From Pontederia crassipes (lineage: Eukaryota > Streptophyta > Magnoliopsida > Commelinales > Pontederiaceae), in the NCBI GenBank assembly GCA_030549335.1, contig CM060197.1:22642501-22706500 (forward strand): a DNA stretch of 64,000 bases, written 5' to 3'. Below the pieces are notes generated by a model, which saw only the letters and a list, made by a program, of their open reading frames with translations, was not told the DNA's origin and did no database searches. This document shows positions 35,544 through 47,796 of this stretch, piece by piece. Position numbers and translations under genes: made by a program. Within the stretch, counting starts at the first letter, position 1; every line of letters begins with the position of its first letter.

Positions 35544-38500
35544 ATGACGTCGAACTCGGAGATGACGAATGAACCCGTTGCACTGGAGAGGGGCCGCCAG
35601 GATCGAGGACGCGCCCGCTCGAAGGACACTATGTCCGCCTTCGAGCAACGCCTCGGCCAATTCCAATTGGACGTGGGCGAGATGCAAGACCAACTCGCAA
35701 CGCACGAGCGGGAGTTGGAGAAGACCGTGGATCTTGCCACGGTGCGGGAAGAGATGGCGCCGTTGTATACGCGTCTCGAGTCCATGGAAGCGACAATCAT
35801 GGACATGCGGGAGACCTTGGACAATGGTCTCTTAAACATGCGGTTCGAAATGGAGCAAGAGTTCCAGACCTTCCGGGAGGAGCTCAAGCGACGCTATGGA
35901 GACGGGCGGCGCCCCGAGGCGCCCGCCCCGCATGAGGCGAGAATTGATGTGCCAAAGCCGAGGCCCTACAAAGGCGAGCGGTCGGCAAGGGAGATCAATG
36001 ACTTCCTGTGGAACGTCCGAAGGTACATGGAGGCCTTGGACGTGACGTCCGAAGTAAGGATGGTGAAGACCGCATCCTTCTACTTGCAAGATGCGGCGAG
36101 TCTATGGTGGCGGTGCCATTGCGACGATGTGGAGCGTGGCATTGTGGGTCCCATTGAGAGGTGGGACGACTTCAAGAGGCAGCTTATCAACTACTTCTGC
36201 CCTGTCAAGTCGGGACTGGAGGCCAAGATTGCGTTGTTCAACATTTGCCAGAAGGGCACGTTGAAGGAGTACGTGAAAGAGTTCACCGAGCTCCGCCTAC
36301 AGAATTCCCAAGTGGACGAAGACACGTTGTTGGCGGTCTTCGTGAAGGGTTTGAAGCCATGGGCTAGGACGGAGTTGGAGCGACGAGATTGCCCCAACCT
36401 CCGCTCGTTAGTCGCCGCTGCTGAATCGCTCGTGGAGTACGCCAAAGCGAGCACTCCACCACCAAAGCCCTCGGGCAAGGGCAATGGTGGGGGAGAGAAG
36501 TTCAAGTCACAAGGAGGCAAGCCGCACTATCAGGACAGAGGCAAGGGACACCAAGACGGGAAGTCCAACAATGGAAGATTCAAAAGGGACGGGAAGCCGC
36601 CAAAGCCTTGCTACATTTGCAAGGGTCCTCATTGGACGAGCGATTGTCCGCAAAAGGCGACAGTCAACGCAATGTATTGCCCCGACGAGAAGGAAAAAGA
36701 GAAGGAGGAGGCGTGTCTCAGCTCGATGCACGTCCTCAGCGCCATCAACGCCTCGAAGGGTCATTCATCGGCTGCGCGACTTTATGCGGATATCGAGTTG
36801 AACGGGCAAGTCTTCAACGCCCTCATTGACACGGGTGCATCGGAGTTGTTCGTGTCAGAAGTGGCCGCCAAGAAGCTAAAGCTGCCACTCCAGAAGACTA
36901 ATGCCACGTTCAAGACGGTGAACGCGAAGTCTATCTCGACCACAGGAATTTCTCCTGGAGTGAAGGTTCGCATCGGCAAGTGGTCGGGAAGCTTCGACGT
37001 GACGGTGGCACCAGTGGATGACTACGAAGTGGTGGCGGGCATATCTTTTCTGCGACACATTGCCGCATGTGTCATCCCGCTCACCAATTCGATGGTTATC
37101 TTCGATCCCAAGGGACCTTACAACGTCCCTGTGAGGTCAGGCGGAGACCTCAAACAGAAGACCCTCTCCGCCATGCAAGTGGCGAAGGGGTTGCGCAAAC
37201 AGGAGCACACCTTCCTGGCGACCGCCATCTTGGAAGATCCGGAGTCCTCCACTCCAACACCTCCCAAAGTCCTTGAAACCCTTGAGGATTTTGCGGACGT
37301 CATGCCCCCGGAACTCCCAAAGCGGTTGCCTCCGAAGCGTGAAGTGGACCATGTCATCGACTTGGTCCCAGGATCTAAAGCCCCGCATGGAGTCCCCTAT
37401 CGGCTCGCTCCTCCGGAACTCGCAGAACTCCGTAAGCAACTCACCGAACTATTGGATGCAGGATATGTTCGGCCTTCAAAATCTCCATATGGCGCCCCGG
37501 TTCTCTTCCAGAAGAAGCATGACGGTTCCCTCCGGATGTGCATCGACTACCGGGCGCTCAACAAGCTTACGGTGAAGAACAAGTACCCCATCCCCTTGGT
37601 GGCGGATTTGTTCGACCAACTTGGCGGCGCAAGATGGTTTACCAAGTTGGACCTTCGTTCGGGCTATTGGCAAGTCCGAATCGCGGAGGAGGATGTGCAG
37701 AAGACGGCGTGCGTCACAAGATATGGCTCCTACGAGTTCCTCGTGATGCCATTCGGCCTCACCAATGCCTCGGCGACCTTCTGCACTCTCATGAATAAGG
37801 TATTGCAGCCATTCCTTGACAGGTTCGTGGTTGTGTACCTCGACGACATCATGATCTACAGCCGCACCTTGGAGGAGCATATCGAGCACATTCGACAAGT
37901 GTTCGAGGTGTTGCGGCAGAACGAGCTCTACGTCAAGCGGGAGAAGTGTGCCTTCGCTCAACCGGAAGTACACTTCTTGGGACATGTCGTCGGAAGTGGG
38001 AAATTGAAGATGGATGGCGCGAAGATTCGGGCCATCGTGGAGTGGGAACCGCCCAAGCGGGTTCCCGACATGCGTTCGTTCCTTGGCCTGACGAACTACT
38101 ATAGGCGGTTCGTCAAGGGGTATTCACATGTGACGACCCCTTTGACGAATCTCCTCCGGAAGAATGTAAAGTGGGAGTGGACGCCGACATGCCAGGAAGC
38201 GTTCGACACCCTCAAGAGGGCCATGACGGAGGAACCGGTGCTCGTCCTGCCAGACCACACCAAGTCCTACGAGGTACAGACAGATGCTTCTGACTATGCC
38301 ATTGGAGGAGTTCTTATGCAGGAGGGGCATCCCGTGGCGTTCGAGAGTCGCAAACTCAACGACACGGAGCGGCGCTATGCCGTTCAGGAGAAGGAGATGA
38401 CCGCGGTGATTCACTGCCTTAGAACATGGCGGCACTACCTTCTCGGGTCGCGATTTCACATCAAGACGGACAACGTCGCGACAAGTTACTTCGAGACACA

Positions 38501-39176
38501 GAAGAAGCTCTCGCCGAAGCAAGCAAGATGGCAAGATTTCATGGCGGAATTCGACTATGTCCTGGAGTACAAACCTGGCAAGACGAATGTCGTTGCCGAC
38601 GCCCTCAGCCGACGCGCAGAATTGGCGGCCATGAGCTCCTCTCAGGCCGACCTCATCGAGAGGATCAAGAAGGGATTGGAGTCAGATCCCATGGCAAAGA
38701 ACTTGTTCGAGCAGGCGAAGGAGGGTAAGACACGCCGCTTTTGGGTGGAAGATGGGCTGATCTTCACCAAGGAACGTCGCATATACGTTCCACTCTTCGA
38801 CAACTTGCGGCGCACTATCATGCAAGAGTGTCATGACTCAAAGTGGGCGGGACATCCGGGCATCCGCCGCACTTTGGCACTCATCGAAGGCAACTACTTC
38901 TGGCCAAGGATGGAGGACGACATTGAGGCCTTCGTGAAGACATGCCTTGTTTGCCAGCAAGACAAGAACCTCAATCAAGCGCCCGGCGGACTTCTGGAAC
39001 CCTGCCTATCCCAGAGCGTCCATGGAAGGATGTCTCCATGGACTTCATCACGGGCCTGCCCAAGTCTGAAGGAGCAGGTACCATCATGGTGGTCGTCGAT
39101 CGGTTCTCCAAGTATGCCATCTTCGCCGCCGGCTCCGCAAGTTGTCCTGCTACTAAAGCTGCGGAGTTATTCATGA
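35544..39176 (+). CDS. Chromovirus gag-pol, first part
   Basis: One open frame (ATG at 35544; the frame is open back to 35520 without ATG) covers gag, zinc knuckle [13 protein letters not shown] (36608-36646), protease LIDTGAS (about 36822), reverse transcriptase with YLDD (about 37837), RNase H QTDAS (about 38277) and the integrase zinc-binding domain to about 38990. From about 39000 the frame is wrong: pol homology moves to the next frame, and this frame ends at 39176 after unrelated residues. Everything before the shift looks undamaged. No gag stop or programmed frameshift separates gag from pol. Confidence 0.9.
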   Translation: MTSNSEMTNEPVALERGRQDRGRARSKDTMSAFEQRLGQFQLDVGEMQDQLATHERELEKTVDLATVREEMAPLYTRLESMEATIMDMRETLDNGLLNMRFEMEQEFQTFREELKRRYGDGRRPEAPAPHEARIDVPKPRPYKGERSAREINDFLWNVRRYMEALDVTSEVRMVKTASFYLQDAASLWWRCHCDDVERGIVGPIERWDDFKRQLINYFCPVKSGLEAKIALFNICQKGTLKEYVKEFTELRLQNSQVDEDTLLAVFVKGLKPWARTELERRDCPNLRSLVAAAESLVEYAKASTPPPKPSGKGNGGGEKFKSQGGKPHYQDRGKGHQDGKSNNGRFKRDGKPPKPCYICKGPHWTSDCPQKATVNAMYCPDEKEKEKEEACLSSMHVLSAINASKGHSSAARLYADIELNGQVFNALIDTGASELFVSEVAAKKLKLPLQKTNATFKTVNAKSISTTGISPGVKVRIGKWSGSFDVTVAPVDDYEVVAGISFLRHIAACVIPLTNSMVIFDPKGPYNVPVRSGGDLKQKTLSAMQVAKGLRKQEHTFLATAILEDPESSTPTPPKVLETLEDFADVMPPELPKRLPPKREVDHVIDLVPGSKAPHGVPYRLAPPELAELRKQLTELLDAGYVRPSKSPYGAPVLFQKKHDGSLRMCIDYRALNKLTVKNKYPIPLVADLFDQLGGARWFTKLDLRSGYWQVRIAEEDVQKTACVTRYGSYEFLVMPFGLTNASATFCTLMNKVLQPFLDRFVVVYLDDIMIYSRTLEEHIEHIRQVFEVLRQNELYVKREKCAFAQPEVHFLGHVVGSGKLKMDGAKIRAIVEWEPPKRVPDMRSFLGLTNYYRRFVKGYSHVTTPLTNLLRKNVKWEWTPTCQEAFDTLKRAMTEEPVLVLPDHTKSYEVQTDASDYAIGGVLMQEGHPVAFESRKLNDTERRYAVQEKEMTAVIHCLRTWRHYLLGSRFHIKTDNVATSYFETQKKLSPKQARWQDFMAEFDYVLEYKPGKTNVVADALSRRAELAAMSSSQADLIERIKKGLESDPMAKNLFEQAKEGKTRRFWVEDGLIFTKERRIYVPLFDNLRRTIMQECHDSKWAGHPGIRRTLALIEGNYFWPRMEDDIEAFVKTCLVCQQDKNLNQAPGGLLEPCLSQSVHGRMSPWTSSRACPSLKEQVPSWWSSIGSPSMPSSPPAPQVVLLLKLRSYS

Positions 39177-40102
39177 AGCATGTAGTGAAGTATTGGGGCC
39201 TACCACAAAGCATCGTCAGCGATCGGGATGGGCGATTCGTTGGCAACTTCTGGAAAGAATTGTTCAAGATGATGGGCTCCAACCTGCATTTCTCAACATC
39301 ACTTCATCCTCAAACCGACGGCCAAACTGAGAGGGTGAATTGTATTCTGGAGATCTACTTGCGGCACTATGTGAGTGCCAATCAGAAGGACTGGGCGAAG
39401 CTACTCGACATCGCGCAATTCTCCTACAACCTACAACGAAGCGAGTCGACCAATCGGAGTCCCTTCGAGATAGTGACGGGGCAGCAACCTCTGACGCCCC
39501 AGGCCGTCGCCACTTCTTATGGTGGCAAAGTCCCCGCCGCTCACCGCATGGCGAGGAAATGGCATGAGCAGAACGACATGGCGAGAGCATGTTTGCACAA
39601 GGCATCGAAGCGCATGAAGAAGTGGGCGGACACCGCCCGACGGGACGTCAACTTTGAAGTCGGAGACTTGGTCCTGGTGAAGCTGGTCCAACATCTTCGG
39701 CTAAATGGGAAGAATCTGCACAAGGGCCTCGTTAGGCGTTACGAGGGCCCCTTCAAGATCCTGAAGAAGGTAGGCAAGGTGGCCTACAAGTTGGAGCTCC
39801 CGCCTCAGATGCAGCAACACCCCGTCTTCCATGTCAGCCTGCTCAAGCCCTTCGTTGAAGACACTGAAGATCCCGGGCGTGGGGTTTCAGACCGCGCCCC
39901 GCCGGCCATCCGTCAGCAATTTACTGATCAAGTTGAAGAAGTACTCGCCGTCCGCACGAAGAATCGGAAGAAGGAGTACCTTGTTCGATGGAGCGGAAGA
40001 CCGGACGCCGACACAAGTTGGGAGACAGCCGAAGACTTGTGGCAGTTCAAGCAGAAGATTGAAGAATTCCAAGCCACAGCTCCAGGGACGTCGCTGACTT
40101 GA
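38942..40102 (+). pseudogene. Chromovirus pol remainder: integrase core and chromodomain
   Basis: From about 39005 this frame gives [20 protein letters not shown]. It then carries the integrase DDE core (acidic residues in MDF, VSDRDG and QTDGQTERVN) and a C-terminal chromodomain with EYLVRWSGR and DTSWE (about 39970-40060). In the parental element it would be continuous with the upstream frame; the loss of one base near GAACC/CTGCC (about 39000) explains the break. It has no start of its own. The chromodomain in such elements steers integration toward modified chromatin. Confidence 0.88.
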
Positions 40103-40113
40103 GTGGGGGAGAA

Positions 40114-40656
40114 TGTCCCGGGGGCTTCTCCCCGGGGCACGTCGAGTTATCTTATCATGTATTTTCCCTTTTCAACTCACTTTTGTACTTAGTTTATTTT
40201 CTAAGTGTGATGGTGGCAGTTTTGTAATTTGCACTCCAGAAAAGTGCACCCCCGGAGATGGTCCTCCACATCACACGTCGCAATTCTACCACCCGAAACG
40301 GTGGTATAGTAGGGGAGACCCGCTAGTCCTCCCCCGAAGCGTTGTAATCATTCCTATTTACTCAACAAAGATTTCAAGCTTCCCTAAATCTAGCATCGTG
40401 CCTCAAGCGTGGGGTGGCAACCCACAAAAGAGCGTCCCAAAGCGTCCCAAGCGATCGAGCGTTACGTCGAGGTGCCCGTTTGTTCACAAACGCCTCCACC
40501 GAAGAAGCGTCCGCTCGGGACCGTGCGTCCCAAAAGTTGTGGCATACGAAAAGTGGCATAAGCAAGCTTTCGCAAAGCGCTCAAAAGAGCTTGCCTAGAC
40601 GTTGGGCACGTCTAGGCACCGCACGGGTCGGTCGAGCGAAAAACGACCCCGTGACA
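40114..40656 (+). repeat. 3' LTR of the chromovirus, 543 bp
   Basis: Same length as the 5' LTR, with four transitions (40130, 40508, 40570, 40618) and no indels. Identity is 99.3 percent. Confidence 0.95.
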
Positions 40657-42927
40657 CGTGCACACATGGGCATGCACACACCCCTTTTGGCGTGCATATT
40701 TTTTCTATAGCATTCACTAACTAAGAAATCTGCTAATAATGCTCAAAATTAGTTTTACATTTAAAAAATAATTATATCAATAATGAACGATAATAATGTC
40801 TAAAAATATTTTTTAAATGAAGTTTAGTGATCATAAAGTATTGATGGTTTGAACCACTTTGGAACATGATTAATAATCTTCTGAAAGACTGAAACTATAA
40901 TTAATGATAGATGTCGAGACAATGAGGAAAATAATGCAGATTATTCAATATGTGTAACATCCCAAAGTTAAAAGAAAAAAACTACCAGCCATGCGGGCCC
41001 AACAGCCGACACCCCCCAAAGGTGAAGAGCACACCCTAAAAGCAAACTTCACCTATCCCATTTGGCCAACACCTTACTGCTACAGCAACTCTCACTCTTG
41101 CCCCACCTCATATGCCGGCTGCTCATCCATTTCCCCTCCGTCTCCGCTTATTCCCGCTGACGAGGAGGAAGAGGATCACTATAATAAATCTGTCGGTCAT
41201 GGCAAAAAAAAAAACTTAACCGCACGTTAGTATCGACACGACATCGCAGCATCGACTGTTAGAGTCACCATCGTGGTCAAAGGACGAGGACGACGTTACT
41301 AGCATCACAACTCGATTAGAGATTAGAGATTAGGAATCAACATGATTCTTAAAATGAGATATTAGAGATCAATGCATGAATGTTCTCCACCAAGTATCAT
41401 GTCACTTTCCTATTGATATTTTTACTATTTATTAATGCCGAAACTGCTAGGATATTATTCATTCGTGTGACTAGGGCACATACACCTCAATATGCACCTC
41501 AATGTATGTTCATGGTATATATATGCTTTTGTTTCCTGCATGGTGTGATCAGTATTTTGGTCTGTAATCCAGCATCTCAATGATTTGTAAAGATGTTAAA
41601 CGAGTGAAACAAGGAACACTCTACTCATTTCTCTTGGCACCATCATGACACATATGTAATGACTTTGACCCTTAAGGTGTTGTCGCGCTCGCTGCCTTGG
41701 GCGCTAATGGTCCAAGGCTGGGTGGAGTAATGGTTGTGATAAAAAATGGCGAATGACCGTGATCTTTAATGTGCTCTGCCTTGGTCGTTGATGGCTAAGA
41801 CTAAAAGGTGAACCGACCTACTATAACGATCGTGACCCAAGGATGGCATGTCTGTTTCTCAACAAAGTGTGGGATAGAGATTTTCTCCCCACTGTAATGG
41901 CCGTTCCTATTGGATTCATGATCGTGACACAATGAGAAGTACAAAACCTTCCAAGGCTCGATTTACTACAATGGCCATCCCACAAGGTTTCACGACTATT
42001 CCTAGTAAGCCCAAAATTTAGCCCATTGTTGTTTCCACATGGTTTCAAGTTTGTTCCCAAGCATTCTCACGCCCGTGGCTATCTTAGGCACAGTTGTGAC
42101 CAATGCTACTGAAGCCCATGTGATGATGATTGTTTCCACTTAGAATTGAACAACCTTAAATAGGATTAAAATTTGTCACCTGTACTGAATGGTTGTATGT
42201 GCTGATGAATATAATTGAAAGACGGATTTGATGAAGGTGTCTTGTAATCATCGAGAGAAACTAAGTCTTTACTCGTTAGCTTAAGTGATCAATTTTTTCG
42301 GAAAACACCTACATCAAAGAGATGAAAGGTTCCAATTAGAACAAAAAGATCCCGACCTAGACAGATGAATCAACACGGTCTTCTCAATCATCAAGATAAA
42401 AAGTTGTCTAATTAAAGATAGAAGATGAAAAGATGATATAATCACATAAGTTGACTAAGATGAAATTACTTGGGGAATAAAGATGATGATGTGTGCATCA
42501 AAATTATGCAAATATTTGCCCTCTTATCACATTATATTATAAATGAAGATGTTAAAGTTAAGCAAGATTAGTGCATGATATGTCTTAGCATAATGTCTAA
42601 TGATATTATATGATTATCTTATCTTTCTATTATGATTGTTCACATGGCATATAGAGCGCATATGTAGCTCATAACATGCATGTATCTATGTTCCTATTAT
42701 GTTGCAAATGCATAAGGCATGTTGAGTAGGAAATCATGTTATAAGGTCATAACATGCATGAGCCTCAATATATTCTAACAGGAGAAATTTCTATACCCCA
42801 TGAATCTGTGGAGATATTGAGGAGGCCTAGGCTCAATATCATAAGAAATGAAAGAATAATTTTCAAGAATATTTGAAAAAATGTTCTAAGCTATAGTTAA
42901 AATTCGAGGGCGAATTTTCTTTTGGAA

Positions 42928-42949
42928 GGGGGGGGGGGGGGGGGGGGGG
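42928..42949. repeat. G22 homopolymer
   Basis: Twenty-two consecutive G inside the LTR-like block. It is potentially G-quadruplex forming and prone to length error in sequencing. Confidence 0.95.
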
Positions 42950-44198
42950 ACCTCAGATTTTTTAATTGAGCTTAATAGTTAATCTAGGCCCAATACTCTT
43001 AAGTACCCCTATATAAGAAACCTAAATTTCTTGTTAACCTCTTTTTCTCCATCTAAAAGTTTCTTAATGGCTAGAACTTGAATAGGGAGACATGAGGAAT
43101 AAGGAGGAGGAAGAAGAAGGAAAAGAGGAAGAAAGAGGAGGAGATCAAATGAGGATTGAAAAGTATATAAAGGGGATCCAACTCAATGATATTTTGTTTG
43201 GACTGGGGGACTCAAGAACACCCTGTTCTTAATAGGAATTTTGATTGAGGGTTGCATAAACAAGGATTGCATGAATAAAGGTTTCATGATTTATGTTGCA
43301 TAATCTGTTAAATTTGTGACTATTTTGTAATAATTATTTGGATAGGTTGTACTTATCCAAAAATTACAAATAATATAGATGCTCGAAATTTAGTTTCTAC
43401 ATAAATTGGTTTCATATGATTTGAAGATGTATACAAATAGTTATGATCCAAACATCGGGCTACTATCATGTTGTCTCAAGTAACAACGAGACCAAATTGT
43501 AAAACGTATGGAAATACTAAATTAAGGTAAAGACTCATATTATCTTTCTGTGAAAATTGGAATAATCTAAAAGAAACAAGTATAAGTTAAGTTATTAATA
43601 TTTTAGTGACTGCTGCCAAAATATTATACAGAGAATAGATTTTATTAGTGGTATGAATTTGTAAGAAAAAACCATAAATTTTGTTAATGAATGAAAATTG
43701 TGTGTTTTAATGTGTTCTATGGTTCATAGATGTTAAGACATCATACCTAAAATATTTATGATGTTTTAAATTATTTTTATCGGAGTTTTAATTTCAAAAA
43801 TTGAGAATTTTGGGTGGAATATCGAACTTCCAGGACACTGGTATGGCCATGCCAGGTCCTGGAACGCCCGTTATAGAAGGACGAAAATATGGGGTGAAAA
43901 CCATCATTCTATCACGCCCATGATAATCGTTGTCTAGGCCGTGACAAGGTAGCATGCTCGTGACTATGTCGGTCACGACCATGAGTAAGGAAGCTCGGTT
44001 TCTATCACTGTCGTGACGAACCCTATCACGGCCATGACATATCGAAACACTGATTTATTATATATTTATGTTATTTTTAAGGTATTTACTATTATGTATT
44101 ACTGATTGATGATTGCATATGAACCTAGATAAACGAATTTCATGGGCAGTCGTAAATAAATTAAAATCTAAAGATCGAGCGACGTAAATGTTTATTGT

Positions 44199-44400
44199 TT
44201 GAAAAGCATAATGAACCTAGTTGTGGATGATGTTACATGTCGACACTCTATGTCCCTTTATCGGATATTGTCCGAAATGATCGTTATACACATCGACAAT
44301 GGTGTATCATTCCGATGTCGCCCTCGGACGAGAGTTCAGAATGATAGTTACATACATAAGCAATGGTGTATGCATTCTGATGTCACCTTCAGGTGTTGCG
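44199..44400. repeat. Tandem-like duplication in the LTR-like block
   Basis: CAATGGTGTATCATTCCGATG and CAATGGTGTATGCATTCTGA are embedded in two alignable units about 70 bp apart (from about 44275 and 44340). Confidence 0.55.
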
Positions 44401-44873
44401 GGAGAGCATTATCTCCATGGCTTAGCTAGCTTATTGAGAGAGCAATAACATAAATCCCAACTATCCGAAGATATAACATAATGGAAAGAGACAATGATCG
44501 ATCGAATTGAATGATGTCTCACGCATGTGAAAGTCCAAAGAGTTATAAAGTAATCCTGAGGAAAGTTATGGAGACAATGGTTATGGTAAGTGTACTACAC
44601 TTATATGCCTATGAATCGAATGTATGATTGTATGAATGTTAAAGATGGAATTTCGGACGGGCCGCACGGCCCGGCACGCCGCCGGCCAGCCTAAAATTCG
44701 TGCTGGCTCAGCCCGGCACGAACACGGCCCACGCACGAAAAAATAGGCCGTGTCGTGCCATACCGTGCCGGGTCGGCCATCCGCACTGTTGGCACGACAT
44801 GGCATGGGCACGGTGAACACGGACCCAGCACGACACGGCCCGTTTTAGCACGGGTTAATTTTTCAACGTTCAA

Positions 44874-45127
44874 ACACGGACCGTGTAATACAAGCACGGT
44901 CTGCGTACTTTGATGATGGGACGCGTCGGATGCCGTATTTGTACTTCAACACGGACCGTGTGTGCCATAACACAGTCCGTGTTTAGAAGAGGACAACGGC
45001 CGATCAAACACAACCCAATTTTTCTATTTTTAAACGAGATTCGTGATTTGACAACACAAACACGGGTGCGCAACTGTGCGGTCAAAAAGTTCAACATGGA
45101 CCGTGTTAGTTTCAACACGGGCCGTGT
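44874..45127. repeat. Five 13-bp palindromes, hAT subterminal region
   Basis: ACACGGACCGTGT-like palindromes at 44874, 44949, 44970 (ACACAGTCCGTGT), 45094 (ACATGGACCGTGT) and 45115 (ACACGGGCCGTGT). Probably transposase-binding sites. Confidence 0.7.
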
Positions 45128-45446
45128 TGGAGTATTTTTATTCCATTCATCCGCCTATAAAAGGCACGTCCGATTTCATTCGTTCTCCACACCTTCACTC
45201 GAAAATCCCTCTACTTCCATTCTTCCAAGTCTTCCAATCTTCCATAGTGCTTTTTGTGACTCTCTTTGCCTCTCTCACACTGAGTGACTCAGTCATTCTG
45301 CATTTTTCTTCTCTCCGTTCGTGCTCTTTCCATTCGTGCTCTGCTCTCAAACTCTCTCACTTTTAATTTATATTTATATTGTAATATTTATTTAGTAGTA
45401 TTTTTATATTATTATTCACTCTTAATTTCTTATATATAACTGTATA

Positions 45447-47796
45447 ATGGACCCATGAGATCCCTTTCGTCTATATGGTGATTTTGCTGCTTATTCACCT
45501 TATGGACCACTACCTACATATCCATATGGTACATCATATAATACTAATAGTAGTGGTGATTCTAATTCTTTATCAGCACAACTAAGTGGCGATTCGTCGG
45601 GTTATATGGAAACTGTGGCGCCATCAACTAACTGCCCAATTACTCCAACTACATATGTTAATCTTCCTGTCATTCCTAATCTTAATATTGCTTCAAGTTC
45701 TGCAGGTTCTAAAGGAGATTGTGCAACTGCGACAGCGACACCTCCAGGTCCGTCAAGCTCAGATGCTCCCGCGCAAGGTGAGATAATAGGTAAAAAAAGA
45801 AGAACATCAAAGTTAACTAATGAAGTTTGGAATTATTTTGAAAAAATTATAGATGAAAATGATCCAAAAAAAGATAAAGCTATTTGTAAAATTTGCAAGG
45901 CTAATTATGCTGCCGTCTCTTTTTCGGGCACAGGTAGTTTAAAACGACATTTAGAATCGCATAACTACTAGGGAACAATTTTTAGCCGATCAATTACCGC
46001 AACAGACTCAACTAGTTACGCCCGGTCGTGGTACTGCCGGGAGCTCTTTATTTGCTTATAATAAAAAAAATATGCATGAAGATTTAGCAAGATATGTTAT
46101 ACATGCAGAAATACCTTACACATTTGCTGAAGATGAAAAAATTTTATATTATCAACAAAATTATGTACAAGGCGCCTTTCAAAATGTTAGTAGAAAAACT
46201 GTTAAAGAAGATTCGATTAAATTATATCGTAAGAAAAAAATGAACTAATTAATTATTTTTTAAATTCTAAATTCATGTATAGTTTGACTAGTGACATATG
46301 GACTTCTTTAAATGGTGATGGTTTTTTATGTGTTACAGTTCATTGGATTGATACAAATTGGGTAGTGCAAAAAAGAATTATTGCGTTTAAAGAAATTGAG
46401 CATCCTCATAATGGTTTACAAATTGCTAACGTGATAGAAAAAGTAATTAACGAATATGATCTTAAAGAGAAAATTTTATGTCTTTCTCTTGACAATGCAA
46501 ATGCTAATAATTCTGCTTCACAATTTTTAATTCAAAGATTAAATCCTCTTTTAAATGGAATTCTTTTTCATCAAAGATGTGCATGTCATATTATTAATTT
46601 GTGTGTTAAAAAAAGATTAAAGGTAGTTGTTAGAGTACTTGAAACTCTTAGAGCAGTTATTGTAAATCTACGTCACTCTGGACCTAGGAGACAAACATTT
46701 AAAGAAATTTGTCATCGTTATAATATTCCTTATAGAAAATTAAACACTGATGTGTCTACGAGATGGAATAGTACTTACGACATGCTTAAATTATGTATTC
46801 CATTTAGACATGCACTCGATAATTATATTTTAATTGTGATGCAATGTCCATCAGCTCGAATTACTGATTCAGAATGGGATGTTGCTAATGCAATTATGGA
46901 ATTGTTATAAGTTTTTTATAATGCTACTTTAGAGTTATCTGCCATTTATTCTCCTACTTCACATTTAATAATTAATCAACTTCATGAAATGGCAAGTTCA
47001 TTTAATGAAAAACGTGAATTATCAAATGATTTTTCTGAAATAATTTATTTGATGGAATAAAATATTTTAGAATATTGGAATAATTTGCCTCTCATAGGAA
47101 TTTTAGCAATGATGATGGATCCTAGATTTAAAGGATCCGGTCCTAAATGGTACACCAGAGAAATTAAGAATTGTTTTCCCGAACAATATATAAGAAGTCA
47201 TCCAGAATTGCAAACTGACGGTTTTATTAATCCAGATCATGATTACAAAAATATAATAAATAACTTATATAATATTTATAAAACAAAATTTGGTGTACGT
47301 AGAGAGCAAACATCTTCATCACGTCCACCAATAGCACCCAGACCTTCCAATAATAGATCATTTTCTAAATTTATGTCCTCTATTAGGGGGGGGGGGGGGC
47401 ACATCAAGAGGCTCGGATGAAGGTTCATCCAATTCAGCTGCCCCTTTGTATAATGAACTGCAAGATTACTTATCACGTCCAAATGAATGTGATAGTGAAA
47501 TCGATGTCTTGACCTGATCGAAATTAAATGATCGTACGTATTCAATTCTCTCCGTCTTAACTCGAGATTTTTTAGTTGTTCCGATGTCTATAGTGGCATC
47601 AGAATAATATTTTTCTGCAGGTTCCAGAATTTTGGACGAGAGAAGAAATAGAATGAACTCTAAGTCGATGGAGGTTTGTATATTATTAAAAGATTGGTTT
47701 GATGCAGATACTCGAACACAAGGTCAGGAATCCATATTACCATACATAGAAGATGATGATGAAACATATGTCTCCTCCGCTTATAATTCTTCATAA
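45447..47796 (+). pseudogene. hAT transposase, BED zinc finger type
   Basis: An N-terminal BED finger is visible at about 45885-45965 (CKICKANY, then H-x3-H in RHLESH). The RNase H-like core follows, with SDIWTS (about 46285) and LDNANAN (about 46490) holding two catalytic Asp, and TRWNSTYDML near 46765. The C-terminal hATC dimerisation segment is ELQDYL then SVLTRDFLVVP and FSAGSRILDERRN (about 47455-47680). Stops occur at 45969-45971, near 46245, at 46908-46910, 47058-47060 and about 47515 and 47606. A run of 14 G (47386-47399) shifts the frame. The family moves hAT elements by cut-and-paste; this copy cannot encode an intact enzyme. Confidence 0.85.

Larger units (their letters stand above)
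34940..40656 (+). mobile_element. Young Ty3-gypsy chromovirus, nearly intact
   Basis: A complete 5.7-kb element: two 543-bp LTRs, primer-binding site, one gag-pol region, polypurine tract GAGTGGGGGAGAA (40101-40113) and a C-terminal chromodomain. CGTG flanks both ends (34936-34939 and 40657-40660); 4 bp is shorter than the usual 5. A single apparent 1-bp deletion near 39000 splits pol. The chromodomain and short LTRs place it among chromoviruses; a Galadriel-type assignment is a guess. It lies 341 bp past the stop of the P450 gene, in the same direction. Confidence 0.95.
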
